In this document: positions 6,356 to 12,833 of the stretch, piece after piece
Layout of the letters: each line of letters opens with the position of its first letter
How positions within the stretch are numbered: position 1 is the stretch's first letter
Assembly (NCBI GenBank): GCA_964545345.1
Contig: CAZJFE010000007.1
Location: forward strand, 1 to 34,339
Direction of reading: 5' to 3'
Origin: JAUSKF01 sp964545345
GTDB lineage: Bacteria > Patescibacteriota > Minisyncoccia > UBA6257 > WO2-44-18
DNA: 34,339 bases
Made by a program: the position numbers and the translations under genes
Notes under the pieces: generated by a model
What the model saw: only the letters and a program-made list of their open reading frames with translations
What the model was told of the DNA's origin: nothing
The model's database searches: none

Positions 6356-7345
6356 CCCGAGATTGGAATTCGCCCGGAGCGGATATTTTTTCTTTCGGAG
6401 TTGGGCGAGGTAGACCGCTGAGGCGATCATCGCGGCGTTGTCGGTGTTGTATTCAAACGGCGGGACGAAAAATTCCATTCTTTCTTTTTTCGCTGCGTCC
6501 GCCAACGCGCCCCGCAAGGTTTTGTTGGCCGCCACTCCGCCGGAAAGCAAAATTGATTGCGCCCCGAACTCGCGGGCGGCGCGGATAGTTTTACCAACCA
6601 ATACATCAATCACCGATTGCTGGAATGAGGCGCACAAGTCTTCCCTGGAAACTTTTGGATTGTCCCGGTGAAAATATAAAACGGAAGTTTTCAAACCGGA
6701 GAAACTGAATTCGTAATTTTTATCTTTTAACATCGGTCGTGGAAATTCCACCGCCTTCGGGTTTCCACGCTTGGCCAATTTTTCTACTTCCGGACCGCCC
6801 GGGTAGGGGAGTTCCAGCAGGCGGGCAACTTTATCAAAAGCTTCGCCGGCGGCATCATCGCGAGTCTCGCCAAGTTTTTTCCATTTCGCCAGCGAATTCA
6901 TTTTCAATAAAATTGTGTGTCCGCCGCTGACCACCAAACCGATTGCCGGAAAGCCGGGGAATTTTTTTCCGGTAAGCCAATTGGAGTAGAGGTGCGCTTC
7001 CATGTGATTTCCGCCGAGTAAAGTTTTTCCGGTTTCCTCCGAAAGTTTTTTCGCGAATTCAATTCCCGCCCAGAGCGCCGGTTCTAGTCCGGGGCCAACA
7101 GTTACGCCGATCAGATCAAATTTTGGTTTTTGTTTTTTTAGTTCATTCCAAAGTTTTGGAAGATTTTTAATATGTTCACGTTTAGCGAGATTCGGTACTA
7201 CTCCGCCGAAGGGGCGGTGAATGGCGATTTGCGAAGAGACGATATTTTTTAAAACTTTAAAGCGCGGATTTTTCAATCCGCCTTTTGCCTCAACGATAGC
7301 GAGGCCGGTTTCATCGCAGGACGTTTCAATGGCCAGAATCCTCAT
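6350..7345 (-). CDS. tsaD: tRNA N6-adenosine threonylcarbamoyltransferase
   Basis: A 331-aa TsaD (Kae1/Gcp family). It transfers the threonylcarbamoyl group to A37 of tRNAs that read ANN codons, working with TsaB and TsaE. The N-terminus MRILAIETSCDET is the ASKHA ATPase start. HMEAH gives the metal ligands His114 and His118, GLVVSGGHT is the next nucleotide-binding loop, and DNAAMIA lies near the C-terminus. Length matches the family. The ATG is about 40 nt downstream of a terminator, so it should have its own promoter, although I could not identify a convincing one. TsaB and TsaE are not in this window. Confidence 0.96.
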   Translation of the reverse strand: MRILAIETSCDETGLAIVEAKGGLKNPRFKVLKNIVSSQIAIHRPFGGVVPNLAKREHIKNLPKLWNELKKQKPKFDLIGVTVGPGLEPALWAGIEFAKKLSEETGKTLLGGNHMEAHLYSNWLTGKKFPGFPAIGLVVSGGHTILLKMNSLAKWKKLGETRDDAAGEAFDKVARLLELPYPGGPEVEKLAKRGNPKAVEFPRPMLKDKNYEFSFSGLKTSVLYFHRDNPKVSREDLCASFQQSVIDVLVGKTIRAAREFGAQSILLSGGVAANKTLRGALADAAKKERMEFFVPPFEYNTDNAAMIASAVYLAQLRKKKYPLRANSNLGL

Positions 7346-7369
7346 TGTTGATACACTAAACCATTTTTG

Positions 7370-7402
7370 GCTTAAAAGAAAAGCCCCGCTAGATGCGGGG
7401 CT
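7370..7402 (-). terminator. Intrinsic terminator of the AAA+ operon
   Basis: AGCCCCGC (7382-7389) and GCGGGGCT (7395-7402) form an 8-bp stem. On the minus strand it is followed by TTTTCTTTT. It ends the 10428-7408 operon just before tsaD. Confidence 0.9.
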
Positions 7403-7407
7403 GGTTG

Positions 7408-8271
7408 CTAGACAGAGACTGACCGGGTAAAAATCTTAACTTCGTCTTCGTCCCGTCTGAGTTTTCCGGAGAAAATATTCAGGTACAGGCCACCCCTCCT
7501 TATAATTCTTCGGTCGCTACCCCGATAGTCGCCCCAAGAATCATAGTAGCTAGATGAACCGGTAGATTTGGAAGATCGGATGCCTAGTTTCGGGAATCCA
7601 TATTCACTTCCGAATTTTCCTTGGGAAGCAAGGCAAACGATGAATTCATCTTTTCCCGGTTCTACATCCTCAATCTCACGCTGTCGGCAAAACATTCTCC
7701 AAAGCAGCTCTTCTTCCAAAGTGGAACTGGTCGGGAAGCAGAGATCTTTGTTTTTCTGGATTTCCGGATTTAACTCCACTGGGTCCCAAGATGTTCTTAG
7801 CCAGATAGCATAACTTCTTTTGCTGGCGTCTCGGCAGGATCGGATTGACGACTTCTCTAATTCTATGACCGTTGTTATTTTCCTCTGCGGTCGGATGTTT
7901 TCTATGACTAGTGCGCTGGTAAGGCCGTTCGCAACGATCACCAAGGCAGAATCCTGAACCTTTTCAGGAATCACCAGGTCCGAGAAATCAAACTTCATTC
8001 GGTAGACCTCAAGGTAAAAATCCTGCCAGGCCTTCTTCCAAGCATCCGGGCTATCCGGCATTCCTTTGACCGCTATTTTATTGGCTGCTGTATTCTTGGT
8101 TGAAGGAAGAGAGGCCGTTTCGGAGATTGGGAGACCATCCTGGTCGATCACTATGCCGCTTTTCCTGATATATTCCAGAATTTCCTTATCGTCCTTGAAA
8201 ACCAGCATGCCAATGTCGTCCTCTTTCAGCTTAGCGATTCTTTCGCGATCTTTTTCGGAGACCGTTCCCAT
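7408..8271 (-). CDS. Hypothetical protein, last gene of the AAA+ operon
   Basis: A 287-aa protein from the ATG at 8271 (MGTVSEK). Upstream in-frame starts would run through the end of the AAA+ gene and lack a better ribosome site; AAGGAAGG lies about 10 nt before this ATG. Residues 1-75 are charged. Residues 85-130 form a helical stretch. The C-terminal half, with SYAIWLRTSW, TSSTLEEELLWRMF, EFIVCLASQGKFG and a Ser/Tyr/Gly-rich segment, follows a pattern I recall from uncharacterised Patescibacteria proteins (an IW.R.....L..E...TLLE-type motif set); this is recollection only. There are no membrane segments. Its stop-to-start spacing with the AAA+ gene is a single base, so they are very likely coupled and functionally linked. 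Confidence 0.75.
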   Translation of the reverse strand: MGTVSEKDRERIAKLKEDDIGMLVFKDDKEILEYIRKSGIVIDQDGLPISETASLPSTKNTAANKIAVKGMPDSPDAWKKAWQDFYLEVYRMKFDFSDLVIPEKVQDSALVIVANGLTSALVIENIRPQRKITTVIELEKSSIRSCRDASKRSYAIWLRTSWDPVELNPEIQKNKDLCFPTSSTLEEELLWRMFCRQREIEDVEPGKDEFIVCLASQGKFGSEYGFPKLGIRSSKSTGSSSYYDSWGDYRGSDRRIIRRGGLYLNIFSGKLRRDEDEVKIFTRSVSV

Positions 8272-8272
8272 T

Positions 8273-9991
8273 TTATTTATGCCTTCCTTTATTTCTTGCC
8301 AAACCTTGCAGCAAGAGTTTCCAGTCGTCCGGAAGGAGTTCAGCGGAAGAGCACTCATCAACCGCGATCTTGGCCATTGCTAGCGACTGCTTCCAGTCGG
8401 TAACTTGCGGGCGATAGTCGTTACAGGCCCAGATCACGTCTTGTGGACTGATTGAGTGGCGGCCGTATTCATTGGCATGTTTCCAGGCGCGCCGCACGAT
8501 TTCCACTACGTCGGCTCCGCTATAACCTTTACAGAGTTTGGCGTATGGTTTCCAATCGGTAATACTCGCTTGAATGTCGGGGAACTGTTTTACGGCGGCT
8601 TTGAAAATTAACGCTAGCTGACTAATGTCCGGCGGCAGGAAGGGGATTCGCAAATCACATCTTCCCGGCCGCTTCATCGCGGGATCAATCAAGTCGGGTC
8701 GGTTGGTCGCCAGAATCCAAAGCACTTTTCCTCTGAGCGAAGTATCCGACATAACCTCCAGCATTTTCTTGAACAGGTTACGGCTGACTCCAGAGTCTCC
8801 GTCAAATCCGCCGCGTTGCCCCTGGTTCTGGTCAAATTCATCAATGAAGACTACCACCGGGGCCAGATCTCTCAGCGCGCTTAGGAATTGCGACATCCGG
8901 CGCTCCGATTCTCCAACCCACATATTCTTGATGTCCAACGGTTTTACGAAGTTCAGTCCGGCTTCTTTTGCCAGCGCTTCTGCCATCACCGTTTTACCGG
9001 TTCCGGGCGGTCCCATAAAGAGAACACCCTGCGGTACGAGCGTGGACTGACCCTCTTTCATGAATCTGGCGATCTTCTTCAGCTTTGCGATCGGTTTTTC
9101 CAATCCGCCGATGCAATCAAAGCCGTTCCGGGTCTCCATGATTTCCAGGACTTCCCGGTATTCATCTTTGAAGACCTTTTGTTTGACCGAGAAAATTTTC
9201 GCCAACAGATGTTCCAGGTCACAATCCTTCTCCACCGACGCGGCAATCTTTCCGATTTCCTTTAAGGAAAGTCCGGCGGCGGCCTTCGCGGCCGGCGCCG
9301 CCAGATCGGGAGCCAATTTCTGATCTCTCAAAAACTGTTCTCGTTCTTCGGGCCGCGGCTTTGGAATGCGCAGCTGCATTACTTCAAACGATCGGTCCAA
9401 AAGTTTCTTTTCCAACTCTTGGGCGCTGCGGCAAGCTAGGACTACCAGATGACCCCTGGACCGGATATCCCGGTTACGAGACCACTTGGTCAACGCCGTT
9501 ACCAGCGCTCTTTCCATCAGCTGGCTATTCGCGAAGAGTCCGGCAGGAACTACTGTGTCCGCGTCGTTGATCACAATCAGCGTGTTCGCCACGTCTTCGG
9601 ATTCGTCCATCAGTAATTTATCAAAGCAGGTGAACGCTTCCAAAGGATTCACGGGCAAACGCGCATCGTTAAAAGTTCCTTTGGCCTGCTTCAGCTTCAT
9701 AATCAGATCAGCGTTTGCGTCTTTTTTGGTTTTTTCAGTTTCCGGAGCCGCGAGACCCATTTGCTTGAGAATTTTTTTCGGATCACCACGGTCAATCCGC
9801 GTTCCGGTAAAAAGATCGTAAGAAACCGCCTGCGGGAACTTACGGCCAGTCAGCTTCATCAGGAATTCATTGAAATCATTAAATTTCTGTTTACCTACGT
9901 TGATTTGGTCGTAGATATTTCCGCTGACGATCAGCGTGTGGATTTCCCGTTTCTTGATAGCGTCAATAATTCTTTGAATCGCCGTGGCCAT
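8273..9991 (-). CDS. Ycf46-like AAA+ ATPase
   Basis: A 572-aa ATPase with two AAA+ modules. The N-terminal one (about 1-210) has lost its Walker A. The C-terminal one is intact: Walker A GPPGTGKT (327-334), Walker B VVFIDEFD (379-386), sensor 1 ATN (428-430) and candidate arginine fingers in KRPGRCD (440-446), plus a helical lid. A degenerate first module and an active second one are typical of the Ycf46 family and of FtsH/Cdc48-type machines. There is no transmembrane segment or protease domain, so it is a cytoplasmic remodelling ATPase with unknown client. The ATG overlaps the stop of the upstream small gene (TAATG). The neighbouring small genes resemble the partners commonly seen beside such ATPases. 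Confidence 0.85.
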   Translation of the reverse strand: MATAIQRIIDAIKKREIHTLIVSGNIYDQINVGKQKFNDFNEFLMKLTGRKFPQAVSYDLFTGTRIDRGDPKKILKQMGLAAPETEKTKKDANADLIMKLKQAKGTFNDARLPVNPLEAFTCFDKLLMDESEDVANTLIVINDADTVVPAGLFANSQLMERALVTALTKWSRNRDIRSRGHLVVLACRSAQELEKKLLDRSFEVMQLRIPKPRPEEREQFLRDQKLAPDLAAPAAKAAAGLSLKEIGKIAASVEKDCDLEHLLAKIFSVKQKVFKDEYREVLEIMETRNGFDCIGGLEKPIAKLKKIARFMKEGQSTLVPQGVLFMGPPGTGKTVMAEALAKEAGLNFVKPLDIKNMWVGESERRMSQFLSALRDLAPVVVFIDEFDQNQGQRGGFDGDSGVSRNLFKKMLEVMSDTSLRGKVLWILATNRPDLIDPAMKRPGRCDLRIPFLPPDISQLALIFKAAVKQFPDIQASITDWKPYAKLCKGYSGADVVEIVRRAWKHANEYGRHSISPQDVIWACNDYRPQVTDWKQSLAMAKIAVDECSSAELLPDDWKLLLQGLARNKGRHK

Positions 9992-10218
9992 TACCTGCCC
10001 TCGCGTTTCTTCGGGTTACGGTTTCTCCCGCCGCCTCCCTGTTGAGGCAGCTTCGGATCATCATGACGATGCTCTACTTCTACCGCGTATCCTTTTTTCT
10101 TCAGTCGGGCGATCAGCTCATCCAGGATCTGATGTTCTTCGTCATGCGTGGGGACTCCGTCAAAATGGACGACGAATTTTCCGTTCAACTGATCAAATAG
10201 AACCTCAATTTTTTTCAT
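9991..10218 (-). CDS. Small protein, possibly DUF2997-like, AAA+ partner
   Basis: A 75-aa protein starting MKKIEVLFDQLNGKFVVHF. A short beta-hairpin (residues 1-20), a helix (HQILDELIARLKKKGY) and a disordered Gly/Arg tail (QGGGGRNRNPKKREGR) can be inferred. The layout resembles DUF2997 proteins, which in other bacteria are encoded next to a DUF1257 protein and a Ycf46-like ATPase. That is established context, but the assignment here is tentative. AAGGAACC precedes the ATG, and the stop overlaps the ATPase start by one base, so translation is coupled. The basic tail could bind nucleic acid or the ATPase. Confidence 0.7.
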   Translation of the reverse strand: MKKIEVLFDQLNGKFVVHFDGVPTHDEEHQILDELIARLKKKGYAVEVEHRHDDPKLPQQGGGGRNRNPKKREGR

Positions 10219-10227
10219 GGTGGTTCC

Positions 10228-10428
10228 TTACTCCTTTGATCCGAGGATTAGTAAGCTCGTTTCATCAACTTTTTGGACGTCCACTTCAAAACCCATCTCG
10301 CCCAGCGTTGCTAGCAAGTCGGCCTTTTGTTTCTCAATCTTTTTCTTTTTTTCCGCAGCCGAATTTCTCTTTTTCTGCTTCTTGCGCTGGCCATCTTTAA
10401 GTTCAACGGTAGAAAATGTGCAAGGCAC
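10228..10428 (-). CDS. Small Lys-rich protein, first gene of the AAA+ operon
   Basis: A 66-aa protein with a GTG start, chosen because AAGGAGG lies five nt upstream. After a short beta-like start (TFSTVELKDG), residues 14-35 are extremely rich in Lys. The end (KADLLATLGEMGFEVDVQKV) resembles the LKKALEDLGY-type segment of DUF1257/Ycf35 proteins, the usual companion of a DUF2997 protein and a Ycf46-like ATPase. If so, it is a much reduced form; confidence in that family is low. It is 9 nt upstream of the next gene in the operon. Confidence 0.65.
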   Translation of the reverse strand: MPCTFSTVELKDGQRKKQKKRNSAAEKKKKIEKQKADLLATLGEMGFEVDVQKVDETSLLILGSKE

Positions 10429-10460
10429 AACCGCCTCCTTATTTTCTAAGAACCGAGGAA

Positions 10461-10489
10461 ATGATACGATAATTTTTCGTGAAAAGCAA
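10461..10489 (-). promoter_or_regulatory. Promoter of the AAA+ operon
   Basis: On the minus strand TTGCTT (10484-10489) and TATCAT (10461-10466) are 17 nt apart. Transcription should begin near 10455 and cover the genes from 10428 down to 7408. Confidence 0.65.
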
Positions 10490-10499
10490 CGACTGGATC

Positions 10500-10799
10500 C
10501 TATTTTTCGGATTCCCCAATTAGCTCCCAGTCATAATATGGCGCGTCGGGAAGTTGGCTTGGATTGAAAACTTCTTTCATGGTGAAAGTCCGGCCAAAAT
10601 TCCTCATTGCGTATTCATCGTCCAGTAGGCTTGTTCTGGTATCCCAACCCGGCCCCGGGCCCTTTTCTGGGGTAGAGTGAGAAAAAAATTGACGGATGGT
10701 GTAGCCACTTTCCACCCGACGATATTTTTTGCCGTCTATAATTCTTATTTCTTCTTCCGGATTTTCCGGTTTCGCAGAAGAACTTGGTTCCTTTTCCAT
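10500..10799 (-). CDS. Small hypothetical protein directly 3' of tRNA-Glu
   Basis: A 99-aa acidic protein of unknown function. The start is taken as ATG at 10799 (MEKEPSSSAK); the longer open frame to 10859 runs through the tRNA gene and is not credible. The ATG lies only 2 nt after the discriminator base of tRNA-Glu, so there is no room for a ribosome binding site outside the tRNA. After tRNA processing, the message would begin at or next to the start codon. Residues 1-20 look disordered, followed by IRIIDGKKYRRVESGYTIRQFF and a Pro/Gly-rich segment. There are no membrane segments. I recognise no family. Confidence 0.6.
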   Translation of the reverse strand: MEKEPSSSAKPENPEEEIRIIDGKKYRRVESGYTIRQFFSHSTPEKGPGPGWDTRTSLLDDEYAMRNFGRTFTMKEVFNPSQLPDAPYYDWELIGESEK

Positions 10800-10801
10800 T
10801 G

Positions 10802-10873
10802 TGATCCCACGGGGAATCGAACCCCGATTTCGTCCGTGAAAGGGACGCGTCCGAGCCATTAGACGATGGGACC
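10802..10873 (-). tRNA. tRNA-Glu, anticodon UUC
   Basis: The cloverleaf was read on the minus strand. The acceptor GGTCCCA pairs with TGGGATC (one G-U), followed by discriminator A. The D arm contains CTAATGGCTC, the anticodon loop is CTTTCAC with TTC, and the T arm GGGG-TTCGATT-CCCC is perfect. CCA is not encoded and must be added. An A at the discriminator position is unusual for tRNA-Glu, which commonly has G. Confidence 0.93.
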
Positions 10874-10896
10874 AGATAATGAGCTAAATCCGTACT

Positions 10897-10925
10897 ATTA
10901 TACTACAACATCCGCGCCGAAACAA
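10897..10925 (-). promoter_or_regulatory. Promoter of tRNA-Glu
   Basis: On the minus strand TTGTTT (10920-10925) and TATAAT (10897-10902) are 17 nt apart, predicting a leader of about 15-18 nt before the tRNA. It is divergent from the DoxX promoter, whose -10 is at 10933-10938. Confidence 0.75.
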
Positions 10926-10929
10926 TAAC

Positions 10930-10938
10930 TGCTATAAT
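10930..10938 (+). promoter_or_regulatory. Extended -10 promoter of the doxX-like gene
   Basis: TGC-TATAAT (10930-10938) is an extended -10 with no good -35. The ATG begins at 10945, six nt after the box, so the transcript should begin at or beside the start codon. Confidence 0.65.
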
Positions 10939-10944
10939 ATCTCT

Positions 10945-11343
10945 ATGAATATACTTACGCTTATTCCATTGCTATCTGATTGGGCTTTGTTGGCGGTCCG
11001 CATAGTAATAGCGGTGATTTTTCTGGCTCACGGTTGGCCAAAGTTGAAAAATCTTAAACAAAACGCGATTAATTTCGGGATGATGGGTTTCCGGCCCGGC
11101 GCTTTTTGGGGAACGATTGTCGCTTTTGTGGAAGTTTTCGGCGCCTTGGCGATTTTGGCAGGCTTTCAGATTCAGGTAGTGGGTGTTTTGCTGGCGATTG
11201 ATATGCTGGTCGCGTCCATTTGGAAAAAGAGGCAGGGGATGGGATTGGTGAATGGCTATGAGTTGGATTTGATGATCTTAACCGCCTGCTTGGCGGTAGC
11301 GACCCTCGGAGCGGGAATTTATAGCTTAGCCAACTTTTTTTAG
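10945..11343 (+). CDS. DoxX family membrane protein
   Basis: A 132-aa integral membrane protein with four predicted helices (roughly residues 10-30, 50-70, 75-92 and 108-128). The family hallmarks are ARIxxAxIFLxHGxPKL-like, here VIFLAHGWPKLKN, and a central FVEVFGALAILAG. DoxX-type proteins are small quinone-associated or redox-stress-linked membrane proteins; the specific role here cannot be told. No ribosome binding site precedes the ATG, consistent with a leaderless message from the TATAAT at 10933-10938. It is divergent from tRNA-Glu. Confidence 0.9.
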   Translation: MNILTLIPLLSDWALLAVRIVIAVIFLAHGWPKLKNLKQNAINFGMMGFRPGAFWGTIVAFVEVFGALAILAGFQIQVVGVLLAIDMLVASIWKKRQGMGLVNGYELDLMILTACLAVATLGAGIYSLANFF

Positions 11344-11353
11344 ATTTTTTCTG

Positions 11354-11375
11354 CCCAAAACGAGCCAGCTCTTTT
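11354..11375 (+). repeat. 22-nt repeat, copy 2
   Basis: It differs from copy 1 (1024-1045) at one base. GAGC/GCTC pairing is retained but the outer CCCAAA/TTTGGG pairing is lost. It lies 11 nt after the doxX-like stop and about 50 nt before a structured region, the same arrangement as copy 1. Confidence 0.7.
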
Positions 11376-11424
11376 CGTAGCAACCAGAAGCGTAGGTTAG
11401 TCATAAAACAATGTATGTAGGGAA

Positions 11425-11545
11425 TATTTTTGGTTATTAAATTAGCCGGGCGGAAAACCCTAGCAAGGGGAAACGGGACCCGGACTAATTTATCCCAAAA
11501 ATAGACCGGAATGAACTTGCCCGCCTAAGGCGGGTGAAGTTTTAT
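11425..11545 (+). ncRNA. Putative structured RNA with its own terminator
   Basis: TATTTTTGG (11425-11433) pairs with CCAAAAATA (11495-11503). AAATTAG (11439-11445) pairs with CTAATTT (11485-11491), and CCGGG with CCCGG further in. An apical CCC/GGG stem closes at 11458-11469. A GC-rich hairpin follows (CCCGCC-TAA-GGCGGG within 11516-11539) and then TTTTAT, a plausible terminator. No known RNA family is recognised. The rest of 11344-11661 contains the 22-nt repeat and the promoter of the next gene. Confidence 0.5.
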
Positions 11546-11585
11546 CTAACCGGAGCGGGTTGCGAGAAAAGTAGCTGGCGAGTCG

Positions 11586-11614
11586 TTGACACGGAGGCGG
11601 CTTTGTGCTATTTT
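11586..11614 (+). promoter_or_regulatory. Promoter of the coiled-coil protein gene
   Basis: A consensus TTGACA (11586-11591) and TATTTT (11609-11614) with 17-nt spacing and an upstream TGC. The leader contains TAAACAACTCAATTAAC (11627-11643), matching 172-188 at 16 of 17 bases, and then GAGGAGG before the ATG. Confidence 0.8.
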
Positions 11615-11661
11615 CTTTTCAGCAACTAAACAACTCAATTAACTAAAAAAGAGGAGGCCCA

Positions 11662-12765
11662 ATGGCTGACAAGGATCTGACCGGCACGGACATTGATGCG
11701 CCCTGCTGTGAGGAAGTTCTAATCGATGGTGGTTTCAACCAGAAGCCCAAAACCGAACCCCCGACTTATGGGCCAACGTCGGCGAGCGAAGAATTCATTT
11801 TTGAAGAAGATCCTAATGTGTCCCCGGAAGAAGAAAGTCATGAAATGATTTTTGATGATGAAGATCTCTCGGTCACTACTCCTGATTTAGATGAAATTTC
11901 GACTCTCCCGCTACTTTCCGGACCGGTCCACGACGTAATCGCCGCGGACGATCCGATTACCGACGATCTTCCTGTTGGTATGGGGGAGCCCACCGAGACC
12001 AAGAAGATTGCAGCGCTGGAAAATGAGTGCGAGGTGCATGTCCAGGAGAAGAGCGCTCTTGAGAGGGAGATTGTGGAACTCCAAGATAGCTCCGAGGTGA
12101 ATGCCGCCGAAAAGATCCGCGCCCTAGAGAACGAGTGCGAGCAGTACGCCAAAGACAATTCCGCTCTGCGTCGTGAGATTGAAGAGCTTGCGCTCCAGGA
12201 GGGCGTCACGAGGAGAGCGGCCGCCGACGTGGCTGTTGAGTCAGGGAAGCGCGATCAGAAACTCGCCGAGTTGGAAAAAGTTCTTGACCAGCGCGAGAAG
12301 GAGCTCGGACTGCGCGAGGCAACCAAAGCAGAGAAGGTTGCGATCCAGGCCGCCGACATGAAGCACCGAATGCTCAACGCTTTCAAGATTGCGAAGGAGC
12401 TTTGGCAGACAAAGATTTCTGAAGAGCTTGAGAAGTCCCATACCGGCCAGAGCAGATACGTCACAGTTTATTTCAGCGGCACCCGAGGGAGTGCTTGGTC
12501 GTCGGATCCATTGAAGCCAAATCCCCCAGAAATTCCGTCATATGCGAGTAGCGAGGAATATAAAATCTTCCATTCTTTGTTTCTTAAGATTTACGAAGAG
12601 CTGAAATCCGCTGAGGAAACGGAGAAGCCGAAGCTGACGGAGGAGCAAATCGTAAGCAAGCTGGAAGAAGCTCGTAGGATTGCACGGAAGGCAGGATACG
12701 CTGATTATGGAGACGTTATTCCGAGAGATATTGCCAGCGCCGCCATAGTGCCGCTAATCCTTTAG
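11662..12765 (+). CDS. Acidic coiled-coil protein, 367 aa
   Basis: Function unknown. Residues 1-112 are very acidic and low in hydrophobic content, probably disordered. Residues 113-235 form a coiled coil with two obvious repeats (KIAALENECEVHVQEKSALE and KIRALENECEQYAKDNSALR), about 37 residues apart, showing an internal duplication. The C-terminal domain (245-367) contains SRYVTVYFSGTRGSAWSS and a charged helix (EEQIVSKLEEARRIARKAGY), and ends in a hydrophobic SAAIVPLIL. There is no signal peptide. A consensus promoter, a strong ribosome binding site and a terminator frame this single gene, suggesting abundant expression. Its leader motif is shared with the 208-936 gene, so the two may be co-regulated. 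Confidence 0.8.
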   Translation: MADKDLTGTDIDAPCCEEVLIDGGFNQKPKTEPPTYGPTSASEEFIFEEDPNVSPEEESHEMIFDDEDLSVTTPDLDEISTLPLLSGPVHDVIAADDPITDDLPVGMGEPTETKKIAALENECEVHVQEKSALEREIVELQDSSEVNAAEKIRALENECEQYAKDNSALRREIEELALQEGVTRRAAADVAVESGKRDQKLAELEKVLDQREKELGLREATKAEKVAIQAADMKHRMLNAFKIAKELWQTKISEELEKSHTGQSRYVTVYFSGTRGSAWSSDPLKPNPPEIPSYASSEEYKIFHSLFLKIYEELKSAEETEKPKLTEEQIVSKLEEARRIARKAGYADYGDVIPRDIASAAIVPLIL

Positions 12766-12773
12766 TAGAGTCG

Positions 12774-12803
12774 CAAGCCCCCGATTAGTTCGGGGGCTTT
12801 TTT
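12774..12803 (+). terminator. Terminator after the coiled-coil gene
   Basis: AAGCCCCCGA pairs with TTCGGGGGCTT across a short TTAG-type loop, followed by T bases. It separates this gene from valS. Confidence 0.9.
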
Positions 12804-12833
12804 AATTCCCAAAAAATCTTTAAGATAAGCGAT

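Noticed and set aside
7349..7360. TACACTA half-site upstream of tsaD, and TATAGTGTA before the PerM-like gene at 26333
   Set aside because: Only one arm of the palindrome is present in each case, so they are probably -10 sequences or chance matches, not operators.
5816..7421. Exact 14-mer CTAGACAGAGACTG at 5816-5829 and 7408-7421
   Set aside because: About one or two such 14-mer matches are expected by chance in a window of this size, and the flanks do not match.
10800..10859. N-terminal extension of the 99-aa protein to 10859
   Set aside because: The extension is the antisense-free translation of the tRNA-Glu gene itself and is not expected to be coding.
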